A stretch of DNA of 36,551 nt from an uncultured Bacteroidales bacterium. GTDB taxonomy: Bacteria; Bacteroidota; Bacteroidia; Bacteroidales; Muribaculaceae. Below the pieces are notes generated by a model. It was not told the DNA's origin and did no database searches. It was given only the letters and a program-made list of their open reading frames with translations. The stretch lies in assembly GCA_902774055.1 (NCBI GenBank), contig CACYGX010000026.1:1-36551 (forward strand), given 5' to 3'. The first letter of the stretch is position 1; every line of letters starts with the position of its first letter. The translations under genes and the position numbers were made by a program. Below are positions 1 through 9,100 of the stretch, piece by piece.

Positions 1-88
1 TGAGATTGGTTGTAGGGGTGAATTGGCAGTTCTGCCAGGACTCGTCGGAGCCTAAAGCGGTGGACTTGCGGTAATAGTTGATTTCCAT
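1..88 (-). CDS. 5' fragment of an unidentified protein, cut by the window start
   Basis: An open frame begins with ATG at 88 on the minus strand and runs without a stop off the left edge, giving 29 residues that begin MEINYYRKSTALGSDES. It has no signal peptide and is polar and soluble-looking. A good Bacteroidota-type promoter lies 33 nt upstream of the start (121-153), which is the main reason to believe the gene is real. I do not recognise the family from this short stretch. It is transcribed in the same direction as the glycosyltransferase unit to its right but from its own promoter. Confidence 0.55.
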   Translation of the reverse strand, partial: MEINYYRKSTALGSDESWQNCQFTPTTNL

Positions 89-120
89 GGTGTTTTTCAA
101 TTTAAAAATTAATAATGTAG

Positions 121-153
121 CAAAGGTAAAGACACTGGCATGTGGTTGTCAAT
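121..153 (-). promoter_or_regulatory. Bacteroidota-type promoter for the gene at the left edge
   Basis: On the minus strand a -7 box TACCTTTG (121-128) is preceded after 21 nt by ATTG (150-153). This fits the Bacteroidota consensus TTTG, 19-21 nt, TAnnTTTG with one mismatch. The start codon at 88 lies 33 nt downstream. Confidence 0.55.
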
Positions 154-188
154 GTCAAAAAGCACAAAAAAAGTTGTGTTCGTTGGGT

Positions 189-1844
189 TTAGTGTTGTTG
201 AGACGTGTGGGGGAAGGTGAGGGTGACGGGGTCGTGGTCGAGGCCCAGGGCGGGGAACTCTATCTGGGAGATGGAGTCGGACAATGAGGGGAAGATGAAG
301 TATTCACGGCCCTGGTAGAGTAAGGGGAAGTAGAATTGGGGCGGCATGGGAGCGGCGTGGGTGTCCTTTACCGAGGCGAACTGGTAGGTGTGGGAAACGG
401 TGTCGCTCGCCATCCTGACGGCGATATAGGCGGTGTCTGGCGGCGCGAGAACGCTCTCGATAGCGGGATGGGTCGAGGTGAAGGGCACGGGCATAGCCCC
501 GTCTAGCAAGCGGCCCTCGTTGAAACGGCGATAGACCGTGTCGTTGACAAACTGGATGTTGTCTTTATCGAAATGGATGCACCACGGCTCCTCGTAGATG
601 AAGTAGTTCCATGAGTTGAGCCAGTAGAATTTCATGAAGCGGGTGTAGTCCTCATAGGACTCGACGTTGAGCAGCACCTGGCGGTCGGGCGTCTGACGGA
701 TGGTGTCCTCAATGCCCTGGAAATAGGTCTGGAAAGCCTTGATGGCACGCAGGTGATGAGGGTACTTATAGACACACAAGGCCACGCACACGACAACGGC
801 CAGCGGACTCAGCCAGCGCCAACGCTCCAGCACCATGACCATCGCGATAGCCATCACGATGAAGGCCACGACGGCAAAGGCGGTATAGGGGCGCTCCTGC
901 GCCTTACCGAGCACCAGCACAAAAGCCAGCAGGCACACGAAGACCAACGGCCAAGGTGTGGACACCAATTTGCCACGCCAGCGCGGCACCACCAGGGCAA
1001 TCAGGCAAGCCACGACGGCAAGAACCGGAGCGATATACTTAATGGACTGGGAGAGTAGCAGGCGGAAGTGGTCGATCAGCGGAATCGTCGCTCCCAGGTC
1101 GCCGCCCACCTCGCCCGTACGCGCCCACAGGCCCGGGCTGGTGAGCATCATCGCGTTGCCCAGCAGATAACCCATCATGGCAATGACCACAGCACGATCG
1201 ACGCGGTCGCGGTTGAAGACGTAATATAGCACCAGTCCCGCGGCGAAGCCCAGTGTCGTGCCCTCGTTGCTGCCGCCCACCAGGAACGACAACACCAGCA
1301 CCACGGCGCCCATCAGCCAGCCAGGATGCGGATTGCGGTGCCACATCAGATAGGCGACAAAGGCCAGCGAAGCGGTCACCGCCCACATGTAGTTGCAACT
1401 GCCAGCGAGCCACAGCATCGTCTCACCAGGCAGGGGAAAAGCGGCAAGGACAAAGGCAAAGAAGGCCGCGAGCACCGCCAATGAATTGCGCCCAGCGGCA
1501 AAGCGCACCACCAAGTGGGCCAAGGCGCCGAACACCAGCGTATTCACGACGTTAAACAGGGACTTGCCCAGCAGGCCGTTAAAGAGGTAATCCACCAGGT
1601 TGGCCGTGCGGCCGTTGCACAGCAGATAATGATTCCACCAGGAGCGCAGGACATCCATCAGGCCGTTGATGGGTTGGCCATGCGTGCCCTCGATGGTGGC
1701 ATGGAACATGTCTTCTTCCATCAAGACGGTGTAGAGGTTCATCAAGTAAAACGCCACACAGGCGGCAGCCATCAGCAGCCAGTAGGCCACGTCATGCCAC
1801 AGGCGGCGCTTGCCCGATGATATACCGTCGAGGGGAAGGGTCAT
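189..1844 (-). CDS. Polytopic membrane protein, DUF6056-like
   Basis: A 551-residue membrane protein with many hydrophobic helices: the first at about residues 20-42, then a series through roughly residue 360, followed by a C-terminal soluble domain of about 190 residues. The first extramembrane loop contains acidic and His residues (EEDMFH), and a later loop has ETMLWLAGSCNYMWA. This layout resembles the DUF6056 family and, more loosely, polytopic GT-C-like glycosyltransferases with an acidic first loop. Its start codon overlaps the stop of the upstream GT2 gene by 4 nt, so the two are translationally coupled. From this pairing I infer that it uses or moves a polyprenyl-linked sugar made by the GT2 enzyme to decorate a surface molecule. 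The substrate cannot be told. The DUF6056 assignment is from memory of the family's appearance. Confidence 0.8.
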   Translation of the reverse strand: MTLPLDGISSGKRRLWHDVAYWLLMAAACVAFYLMNLYTVLMEEDMFHATIEGTHGQPINGLMDVLRSWWNHYLLCNGRTANLVDYLFNGLLGKSLFNVVNTLVFGALAHLVVRFAAGRNSLAVLAAFFAFVLAAFPLPGETMLWLAGSCNYMWAVTASLAFVAYLMWHRNPHPGWLMGAVVLVLSFLVGGSNEGTTLGFAAGLVLYYVFNRDRVDRAVVIAMMGYLLGNAMMLTSPGLWARTGEVGGDLGATIPLIDHFRLLLSQSIKYIAPVLAVVACLIALVVPRWRGKLVSTPWPLVFVCLLAFVLVLGKAQERPYTAFAVVAFIVMAIAMVMVLERWRWLSPLAVVVCVALCVYKYPHHLRAIKAFQTYFQGIEDTIRQTPDRQVLLNVESYEDYTRFMKFYWLNSWNYFIYEEPWCIHFDKDNIQFVNDTVYRRFNEGRLLDGAMPVPFTSTHPAIESVLAPPDTAYIAVRMASDTVSHTYQFASVKDTHAAPMPPQFYFPLLYQGREYFIFPSLSDSISQIEFPALGLDHDPVTLTFPHTSQQH

Positions 1845-2779
1845 AGAACTTTCTCGTTGTTGAACTCGCGGACGATGTAATCAGGACGGTTCTTGGACTC
1901 GTTGTAGATGCGGCCGATGTACTCACCGATGACACCAAGCGACAAGAGTTGGATGCCGCCCAGGAAGAGAATCAAGATCACCAGCGTGGGATAACCCTGG
2001 ACGGGATCGCCCCAGATGAGCGCCTTGACAAAGACGACAATCATGTAGATGAAAGCTAGGAGCGAGACCACAAAGCCAATGAAGGTCGAGATGCGCAGGG
2101 GCAAATTGGTGAACGACGTGATACCATCGATGGCAAAGGAGAAGAGTTGGCGGTAGTTCCAGGACGACTCGCCAGCGACGCGGTCGCCCTGCTCAAACTC
2201 GACGTCCTTCTTCTTGAAGCCTATCCAACTGTACATCCCCTTGGTATAGCGTTCGCTCTCGCGCATCCTCCTCAAGGCGTTGATGCAAGAGCGGTCCAGC
2301 AGGCGGAAGTCGCCCACATTCTGCAGCACGTCAAATCGCGCCGAACTCTGCAATATCTTGTAGAACTGCAGCGACAAGTGCTTGCGCAGCCAACTTTCCT
2401 TGCCGCGGGACTTGCGCTTGGCATAGACATCGTCATAGCCCTGCTCCCACCACTTGATCATCTCGGGGATGAGCGTGGGCGGATGTTGCAGGTCGGCATC
2501 AATGATGACCATGCAGTCACCCGTCACATAGTCAAAGCCAGCAAGCATGGCGACCTCCTTGCCGAAGTTGCGCGACAAGTCCACGTAGTTGACGCGCTGG
2601 TCCATGGCACGCAGGCGTTGCAACTCCCGCAAAGTGCCGTCACGGCTGCCGTCGTTGACAAACATCAGTTCCCAGGCATAGGCAGGGTTGGCGTCCATGA
2701 GTTTCACCAGCTCGGGATAAAGCAGTGGCAAGGATTTCTCCTCGTTATAACAAGGGATGAGGATAGATATCTTTTTCAT
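1841..2779 (-). CDS. Family 2 glycosyltransferase, GtrB/DPM1-like, membrane-anchored
   Basis: A 312-residue GT-A glycosyltransferase. The N-terminal catalytic domain has ILIPCYNEE at residues 6-14, VNDGSRDGT at about 41-49, and the metal-binding DADLQHPP at about 94-101. Two transmembrane helices follow at about residues 230-255 and 265-290, before a short tail (GEYIGRIYNESKNRPDYIV) typical of GtrB, ArnC and DPM1-like enzymes that move glucose or a similar sugar from a nucleotide to undecaprenyl phosphate on the cytoplasmic face. The length is normal for the group. It is the first gene of a two-gene unit with the overlapping DUF6056-like gene. A possible weak -7 box (TACTTTCG on the minus strand) lies just upstream. 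Donor sugar and final acceptor are unknown. Confidence 0.92.
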   Translation of the reverse strand: MKKISILIPCYNEEKSLPLLYPELVKLMDANPAYAWELMFVNDGSRDGTLRELQRLRAMDQRVNYVDLSRNFGKEVAMLAGFDYVTGDCMVIIDADLQHPPTLIPEMIKWWEQGYDDVYAKRKSRGKESWLRKHLSLQFYKILQSSARFDVLQNVGDFRLLDRSCINALRRMRESERYTKGMYSWIGFKKKDVEFEQGDRVAGESSWNYRQLFSFAIDGITSFTNLPLRISTFIGFVVSLLAFIYMIVVFVKALIWGDPVQGYPTLVILILFLGGIQLLSLGVIGEYIGRIYNESKNRPDYIVREFNNEKVL

Positions 2780-2847
2780 AATTGTTTCTGTAATAGGTCA
2801 CGAAAGTAGTCATTCTCGGGCGTTTGTGCAAGAATTACGGGTAAAAA

Positions 2848-4065
2848 TCACTGGAAGGTGAGCGATGACAGGGTGTCATGGGCGAGGAAGGCGGCGACTT
2901 GGGCGATTTGCTCGGGGGTGACAGCCTGGATGCGGGCGATGGTCTCGTCAATCGTTGCCACCTGGCCGTGATAGAGCAATCCGCGCCCGGCACGCATCGC
3001 CATGAACTCGGTGCTGTCGGCAGCGACCACGAGTTGGCCGCAATACTGTTTCTTGTAGGCATCCAAGCGGCGCGAGGGCAACAATTCGCCATTCAGTCGG
3101 CTGGTGATGCGCTCGATGACGCGTAGGCTCGACTTGACGTCATCGGGGTCACAGCCCAGATAGATTTCCATCCATCCGCAGTCACTGAGCAGCGTCAAGG
3201 TCGATTCAACAGTATAGACATATCCGCGCCTCTCGCGCAACTCGACGTTGAGCAACGAATTCATGCCCGGGCCGCCCAGGATGTTATTCAGCAGCATCAA
3301 GGCATAACGCAGCGGATGGTTCATGTCGGGCACGCGGGCGCCGACGATGGTGTGGGCCTGGTGGGTGCCAATCTGGATGGTCTTCCTGAAAGGCTCCACC
3401 GTCACGGGCACAACGCGATGACGGGGCGCCAAAGCATGGCTCATGCCGCCAAAGGCTTTCTCGGCCGTGCGGAACACCCGCTCGGGGCGCTCGGGGCCTA
3501 CCGAGAAGAAGGCCATGTTAGAGGGCACATAGAGGGTCTTGAGGTAGCGCAGGCAGTCCTCGCTGGTGAGCCTTTCCAAGTCCTCCTTGCGGCCCAAGAT
3601 GTTGTGTCCCAACTCGCTGCCGGCAAACAACAGGTCCTCGAAGTCGTCATAGACGGCGTCGCTGGGCGTGTCGCGGTAACTGGCCGCCTCCTCAAGGACG
3701 ACATCACGCTCGCGGTCAAGTTCCTCCTGGGGGAAAACCGACCACTGGACCAGGTCGGCCAGCAGGTCTATGGCCCGCGACAGATGCTGCTCGGGGAAAA
3801 CCGAGTAGAGCATCGTGCCCTCCTTGGTGGTATAAGCGTTCAGTTCGCCTCCCACGCGCTCCATGCGGTTGAGGATGTGCCAAGCGCGACGGTGCTTGGT
3901 GCCCTTGAAGATGGTGTGCTCCACAAAGTGGGCCAATCCGTAGTGGCCGTCGAGTTCATCGCGGCTACCGGCATTGATAGCGAGGCCACACCAAGCCACC
4001 TGGGTCGCGGCGGTCACGTGAACCAGGCGCAGGCCATTGGCGAGGGTATGATAATGAATGGTCAT
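2848..4065 (-). CDS. M16 family zinc metallopeptidase (pitrilysin/processing-peptidase type)
   Basis: A 405-residue single-unit M16 peptidase. The inverted zinc motif HxxEH is intact (H46, E49, H50 in AHFVEHTIFKG). The third ligand is expected in the acidic stretch EELDRERDVVLEEAASYRD around residues 115-135. The second half carries the catalytically inactive M16_C fold, including the GGPGMNSLL and LRERRGYVYTVES segments usual in bacterial M16B enzymes. There is no signal peptide, so it is probably cytoplasmic, with peptide or unfolded-protein substrates. It starts 14 nt after the stop of the S24 repressor gene and is probably cotranscribed with it. A strong secondary frame on the opposite strand is a codon-bias shadow. 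Confidence 0.95.
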   Translation of the reverse strand: MTIHYHTLANGLRLVHVTAATQVAWCGLAINAGSRDELDGHYGLAHFVEHTIFKGTKHRRAWHILNRMERVGGELNAYTTKEGTMLYSVFPEQHLSRAIDLLADLVQWSVFPQEELDRERDVVLEEAASYRDTPSDAVYDDFEDLLFAGSELGHNILGRKEDLERLTSEDCLRYLKTLYVPSNMAFFSVGPERPERVFRTAEKAFGGMSHALAPRHRVVPVTVEPFRKTIQIGTHQAHTIVGARVPDMNHPLRYALMLLNNILGGPGMNSLLNVELRERRGYVYTVESTLTLLSDCGWMEIYLGCDPDDVKSSLRVIERITSRLNGELLPSRRLDAYKKQYCGQLVVAADSTEFMAMRAGRGLLYHGQVATIDETIARIQAVTPEQIAQVAAFLAHDTLSSLTFQ

Positions 4066-4079
4066 GCTGATTACAAGAT

Positions 4080-4757
4080 TTAAAGGCGTGTGTTGATGTG
4101 GAGGACATGCTGCACGAGCAACAGTTCGTGGATGTCGGTTCGGCGCACGTCCATGTCGTCATAGTTGGGGTTCTCGCTGCGCAATACGACCATATTGGGG
4201 TCGGTATGGCGGCGTAGGTATTTTACCAACCTGAAGTCATCAAGTTGGATGACATAAATCTGGCCCCAATAAATCTGGTTGGGGTTGCTCACCTCACGCA
4301 CCGCGACAAAGTCACCATCCATAATGACGGGTGCCATCGAGTCGCCGCTGACGCGCACGATGCGGCAATTGGGGCTCATGTTGGGCAGGTTGACCCAGCC
4401 GACGATATTCTCACTGGCAAAAAGTTCGTTGCGTCCCGACGCGATTCCGGCCGTAGCATCCACGTCATAGACCGGGGTGCCAGTACCGCTAGGGGCGGCA
4501 ACAGCAGCGGTGATGGGCGCTTGCGTTTTGCCAAAGGGCAAATCCGTGCCATCGAGCAGCCACTCCTTAGACACGCCCAAGTTGACCACGAGCCGATTCA
4601 GGAACGACTCGCTCAGCGGCATGTGGGCATTGAGATATTTCGACAAATTGGAGGTATCCACGCCGATGCGCTCGGCAAACTGGACCTGACGCACGCCCAT
4701 TTCCTTCATCAAGTACTTGATGCGTGCGATGATTTCGGCATTTTTCTGTGTATCCAT
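4080..4757 (-). CDS. LexA-like transcriptional repressor (XRE-type HTH plus S24 self-cleaving domain)
   Basis: A 225-residue two-domain repressor. Residues 7-65 form a helix-turn-helix (VRQVQFAERIGVDTSNLSKY). Residues about 97-222 form an S24/LexA peptidase domain with nucleophile Ser140 (VSGDSMAPV), general base Lys179 (FRLVKYL) and a likely cleavage site Ala103-Gly104 (DATAGIASG). Proteins of this type bind operators as dimers and cleave themselves when RecA filaments form, releasing an SOS-type or phage-type regulon. It has an excellent promoter (4790-4821) in the divergent region facing the plus-strand gene at 4952 and is followed closely by the M16 peptidase. No phage genes are nearby, so it is either a chromosomal stress regulator or a domesticated prophage repressor. 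Confidence 0.93.
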   Translation of the reverse strand: MDTQKNAEIIARIKYLMKEMGVRQVQFAERIGVDTSNLSKYLNAHMPLSESFLNRLVVNLGVSKEWLLDGTDLPFGKTQAPITAAVAAPSGTGTPVYDVDATAGIASGRNELFASENIVGWVNLPNMSPNCRIVRVSGDSMAPVIMDGDFVAVREVSNPNQIYWGQIYVIQLDDFRLVKYLRRHTDPNMVVLRSENPNYDDMDVRRTDIHELLLVQHVLHINTRL

Positions 4758-4789
4758 TGTTTATGGGATTTGATGTGTTTTTACAGCGG

Positions 4790-4821
4790 CAAAATTACCA
4801 CAGATAATTGTAATACACAAA
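4790..4821 (-). promoter_or_regulatory. Consensus Bacteroidota promoter of the S24 repressor gene
   Basis: On the minus strand TTTG (4818-4821), a 20-nt spacer and TAATTTTG (4790-4797) match the consensus exactly, leaving a leader of about 30 nt before the ATG at 4757. This is one of the clearest taxonomic markers in the window. The region faces the plus-strand promoter at 4899-4906, so a repressor bound between them could control both genes. Confidence 0.75.
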
Positions 4822-4898
4822 TTTTTCTTTCCATAATTCAACTTTTCACCACCCACAAAAATCATCTACCCCAAGTCCAAATTTTTCAAAAAATTGAT

Positions 4899-4906
4899 TA
4901 TCTTTG
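4899..4906 (+). promoter_or_regulatory. -7 promoter box of the phospholipase C-like gene
   Basis: TATCTTTG matches the TAnnTTTG -7 consensus and lies 45 nt before the ATG at 4952. No clear TTTG is visible at the expected upstream spacing, so the promoter may be weak or regulated. Confidence 0.5.
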
Positions 4907-4951
4907 TAGCTGGAAATTAGTTTGGCATTTTTTTTAATTTAACTGATCGAT

Positions 4952-6001
4952 ATGAAACAATATACTCATGCATGGTTGGCCATGATGGCCATTAAGAGAC
5001 TGGAGAAGGTGGAGATACCCGAGACAATCAACGTTAGCGGCAAGCCCACGCCTCTGGCCAGGGACGCTAAACTGCTGGTGCGCCTGTTCAAGAATTATCG
5101 CGACTTTGTCGTCAAGGGCGCTTGGTATCCCGATCATGTTCTTGCCGACAATGCGGGGGATTACTCCCATAGCCTGAAGCACACGCCGTTCCTGGCTGGG
5201 GAGAAGCCCCAATTCTTCAAATTGCCCGACACGATGGAGGTCTATCAGGCGATGAAAGCCCACTCACCCATTTACAAGAACAAAATACCATATCTTGTTG
5301 TGAAAGGCAACTTGCCTGACCGTTGCGACGCTATGGCCCACACAATCGTGGATAACTTCAAGATCCAATACCACGAGGAGAAGGGCAATCCCATCTTGCC
5401 GTCATCTACTCACATGGCATTGCGCTTTTTCATGCTGAGCCACTATCTCGCCGACGCCCACATGCCGCTGCACTGCGACGCCCGCTCACTGGGCACAATT
5501 CACGCGGTCTTCGAAGAGGAATGGGAAAAGCAAATCAAGAATTCCTATCATATCGATATAGATAATGAACGATTCTTCTATAACCCCGAGGGATATCCGC
5601 TAGCACTCGATACCATGACACATCTCATCAAAGCTGTCGAGGAAAAAGTCATTACACGGCCATTCAATTACAGCTGGGGCAACGCGAGCGGCACAAGAGA
5701 ATATGCCCAAGCCATTGGCCAATACTCCTACATGCTGGCCCAGGAAATGGTTCCCGAGTCGGTTGGTAACGCCACCAGTATGACCCAATACAAGAAAAGT
5801 GAGGCCTATGCACACTTTGAGGAGTACAGCGCCATGTTGATGGCCGATGCTGTTGACTCGATTGCCCGCGCTTGGCTCCATGTGTGGGTGCGCTACCGCA
5901 ACTGGGGTCCCGACCATGCCCTGGTGAATGCTGCTGCCGAAGAAAAAAAGAAAGCCAAGAAAGCTAAAGAAACCGAGGAGACCAGCACAGCCGAGGGATA
6001 A
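4952..6001 (+). CDS. Zinc-dependent phospholipase C / S1-P1 nuclease-like protein
   Basis: A 349-residue, mostly helical protein. The core motif HYLADAHMPLHCD at about residues 170-182 matches the zinc-ligand helix shared by Zn-dependent phospholipase C and S1/P1 nucleases (HxxxDxxxPLH). Further candidate ligands are the N-terminal His (KQYTHAW), D/H residues in AWYPDHV, and the DYSHSLKH segment. There is no obvious signal peptide, which is unusual for this mostly secreted superfamily, and the C-terminus ends in a Lys/Glu-rich tail (EEKKKAKKAKETEE). The substrate is unknown: phospholipid and nucleic acid are both possible. It is transcribed divergently from the S24 repressor and converges on the tricorn-like protease gene. 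Confidence 0.75.
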   Translation: MKQYTHAWLAMMAIKRLEKVEIPETINVSGKPTPLARDAKLLVRLFKNYRDFVVKGAWYPDHVLADNAGDYSHSLKHTPFLAGEKPQFFKLPDTMEVYQAMKAHSPIYKNKIPYLVVKGNLPDRCDAMAHTIVDNFKIQYHEEKGNPILPSSTHMALRFFMLSHYLADAHMPLHCDARSLGTIHAVFEEEWEKQIKNSYHIDIDNERFFYNPEGYPLALDTMTHLIKAVEEKVITRPFNYSWGNASGTREYAQAIGQYSYMLAQEMVPESVGNATSMTQYKKSEAYAHFEEYSAMLMADAVDSIARAWLHVWVRYRNWGPDHALVNAAAEEKKKAKKAKETEETSTAEG

Positions 6002-6129
6002 CGTCGGTTTAACACCAAAATGAAGGCAATGATATAGTTGCTGGCCCGTGACCCAGCGGGGCTAATGCTAATCACACAAATTAATTAAATGATTGCGAAC
6101 TTCTCTTCTATATCATTTCCGAAATGAAT

Positions 6130-6163
6130 AATGGGATGCTCCAAAAAACGGAAGCATCCCATT
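6130..6163. terminator. Bidirectional terminator-like hairpin between convergent genes
   Basis: AATGGGATGCT (6130-6140) and AGCATCCCATT (6153-6163) form a perfect 11-bp stem with a 12-nt loop between the convergent genes ending at 6001 and 6188. Both sides have only short T-rich runs, so termination may be moderate. The rest of the intergenic stretch shows nothing else recognisable. Confidence 0.7.
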
Positions 6164-6187
6164 TCTTAGCATAGGGTTGACTGTGGG

Positions 6188-9100
6188 TTACTTGAGCATC
6201 TCCTCGATGGCGCGTTCGAGCTGACGGTCGTGACCAATGAGGTAGTCCTCGGGAGTGTTATAGACCTCAATGTCGGGCAACAGAGGCGTATTCTCACAGT
6301 AGTTGCCGCGCATATCCCTGCAACCCACTTGGGGAATGCCAAAGATGAGTGAACGGTCGATGAGCGTCTCCCACCACACTGCGGTCATCGTGCCGGGAAC
6401 CGGAGTGCCGATGAGTTTGCCGATGCCCAATTCGCGGTAAACAAAGGGGAAGCCATGGCCGTTGCTGTAGTCATCCTCGCACATCAACACGCAGGAGGGC
6501 TTGGTCCACTTGTTGAACGGGTCAGCACCAACGACCTTGCCATGAGGCACAAAACTCTGGTACTGCTTGCCACTGAGCAGGGTGCACAGGTCATCGTGCA
6601 GCCATCCACCGCCATTGTGACGCTCGTCAACGATGACGGCCTTGCGGTTGCGGTTCTTGTCGCTGAGCAACTCGCGATAAACGGTTCGGAAACTCTCGCT
6701 GTCCATCTCCTTGACGTGGACATAGGCCAACTGCCCTCCTGAGAGGCTATCCACCAGCGCGCGGTTACGATCCACCCAACGCTTGTAGAGCAGTTCAGTC
6801 TGCTCTCCCTTGCTGATGGCCTTGACTGTGACATCAGAGCGCTTGCCCGTTTTGGGGTCAAGCACGGTGACGCGGATAGGCTTGCCAGCCTTACCGTCAA
6901 GCATCCAGTTATAGTCTTCGCCAGCGAGGATGTCATGACCATCGATCTTCTCGATGATGCAACCCGGCTTAACGCCAGTCTTCTTCACGGCAAAAGGTCC
7001 GCGCTTAATGACTTCCTCGACACGCAAGCCGTTGCCCTGGTAAGTATCATCCAGGAAGAGGCCCAAAGCCGCTGTCTTAAGGCTTGGTCCCTCAGGGTTA
7101 TAGCGTGCGCCCGTGTGTGAGCCGTTCAACTCGCCGAGCATCTCGCTGAGCATGTCGCGGAAATCATAATTATTGTTAATATAAGGCAAGAAACGCTTGT
7201 AGTTCTCGCGATAGCCTTCCCAATCGACACCATGGATATCCTCGACGTAGAATTTGTCCTTGACTTGCTGCCAAATGTGGTTGAAGATGTATTCCCGCTC
7301 ATCCTGGGGACGATAGTTGAAGTTGGCCTCAAAGGCGACGGGTTCAGGCTTGCCCTTGGCAAGGTCAATCTTCTTGATACCGCTACCCGTGCACAGGAAC
7401 AGGTTTTTGCCGTCCTTGTCGGCAGTCATAGGTCCATAGCCGACGTCCTTGAGGACAATCTCGGTCTTGTTTTCGCGCAGGTCGTGCTTCCATAGGTCCA
7501 TGCCGCCCTCAAAAGCCGCCTGGTAATACAGCGTGTCGCCGCCGTTGCTCAGGACGGCATCGCCCAGGCGCGACGAGTTCACTGTCAAGCGGGCAATGCG
7601 GTCACGGCAGTTCTCCAAGTCAAACTGCAGGGCAGGCACAGCAGGCTTTTCCTCGCTTGCACCTTTTTTCTTCTTATCGTTTTTCTTTTTGGCGGGCTTG
7701 TCATTTTTCTGTTTTTCGGCCTCTTTCTTCTGCTCTTTTTCGGCCTCCTCGCGCAGGACCTTCTCCTCCTTGGTCATCCTGAAGCGCTCATAGGCATCCA
7801 AGTCAAAGAACATGATGTAGATGTCGTCTTCGGTTCCCCAGCTGCCGTGGCTGCGGTAACCAGCACGGTCGCTGGTAAAGATCATCGCCTTGCCGCCGAG
7901 AACCCACTTGGCATTGCCCTCGTTGTAGCCACTCTCGGTCAGATTGTGGACTTCGCCATTGCCGCTGGCGTTGACCAGCGCGACATCCTGGCTGTTCCAG
8001 CCACCCTCGCCAATATAGGACGACAAGAGCCAACGGCTGTCGGGGCTCCATTCGTACCACACATCGCCATCACTGTAGGAATAGATATACTTGCCATCCA
8101 TCAAGGTGCGCACCACCTTGCTCTTGACATCCACAGCACGCAATGTAGCGCGGTCCTCAAGGAAGGCCACGCTCTTGCCGTCGGGGCTATAGGAGGGTTG
8201 AATGGAGGTGTGACCGGTGTTGGTGAGTTGAATCTCTTCGAGGTCGGTGGCATAGGTAAACAGTTTCTCGTCCTTGTTCTTGATGGACGACTGATAAATC
8301 TGCCACATGCCGCCACGTTCGCTGTCATAGACGATGCTGCGCCCGTCGGGCGAGAAATCGATGGTACGTTCTTGCTCAGGCGTATTGGTCACCTGCTTGG
8401 TGGTTTTGAACTCCACTGATGTCACATAAACATCGCCATGCATCACAAAAGCCACTTCCTTGCCGCCAGGCGACACGCTGATGGCCGTTGCGCCGCTGCT
8501 CTTAATCTGGCGGATGAGTTCCTTCTCGTTGCAGTCGGCAGCGACGGTGATGTTAACGCGCTGGGGCTCGCTGCCCTCGCGCACCGTGTAGATTTCGCCA
8601 TTATAACCATAGCACAAGGTGCCGTCACCAGCCACCGAGAGGAAGCGCACGGGATTGCCCTTGTGGTGGGTGAGTTGCTGCGGGTTCCCGCCAACAGTGT
8701 TCTTATAGACGTTAAAGGTGCCGTCCTGCTCGCTCAGGTAGTAATAGGACGAGCCGTCGGGCGCCCAGCGGGGCGTGCGGTCCTCACCATTGAAGGAGGT
8801 GAGTTTGGTAAACTTGTCGCCCTGCTTCAACCAGATGTCACGCGTGATGGACGAAGTGTGGTGCTTGCGGAAAGGGTCCTCATAGCCCTTGATGTCATGA
8901 TAAAGGACATCGCCACGGGCATTGATGCTCAAGTCCTGCATGGGCAAGGCCGAGAACAGGTGTGCCCTGCCGCCACTGGTACTCACTTGATAGACCTGCG
9001 GAAAAGTCCGGTCGGCAAACAATATCGACTTCGCTGTCGGCATATTGGTCGCCTCGAACAGCACAGTTTCATTACCCTGGAAACACAGCGGAGTCTCGTT

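Noticed and set aside
3316-4083. Long open frame on the plus strand opposite the M16 peptidase gene
   Set aside because: It is antisense to a clearly assigned gene with intact catalytic motifs, has no family motif of its own, and is explained by third-position G+C bias.
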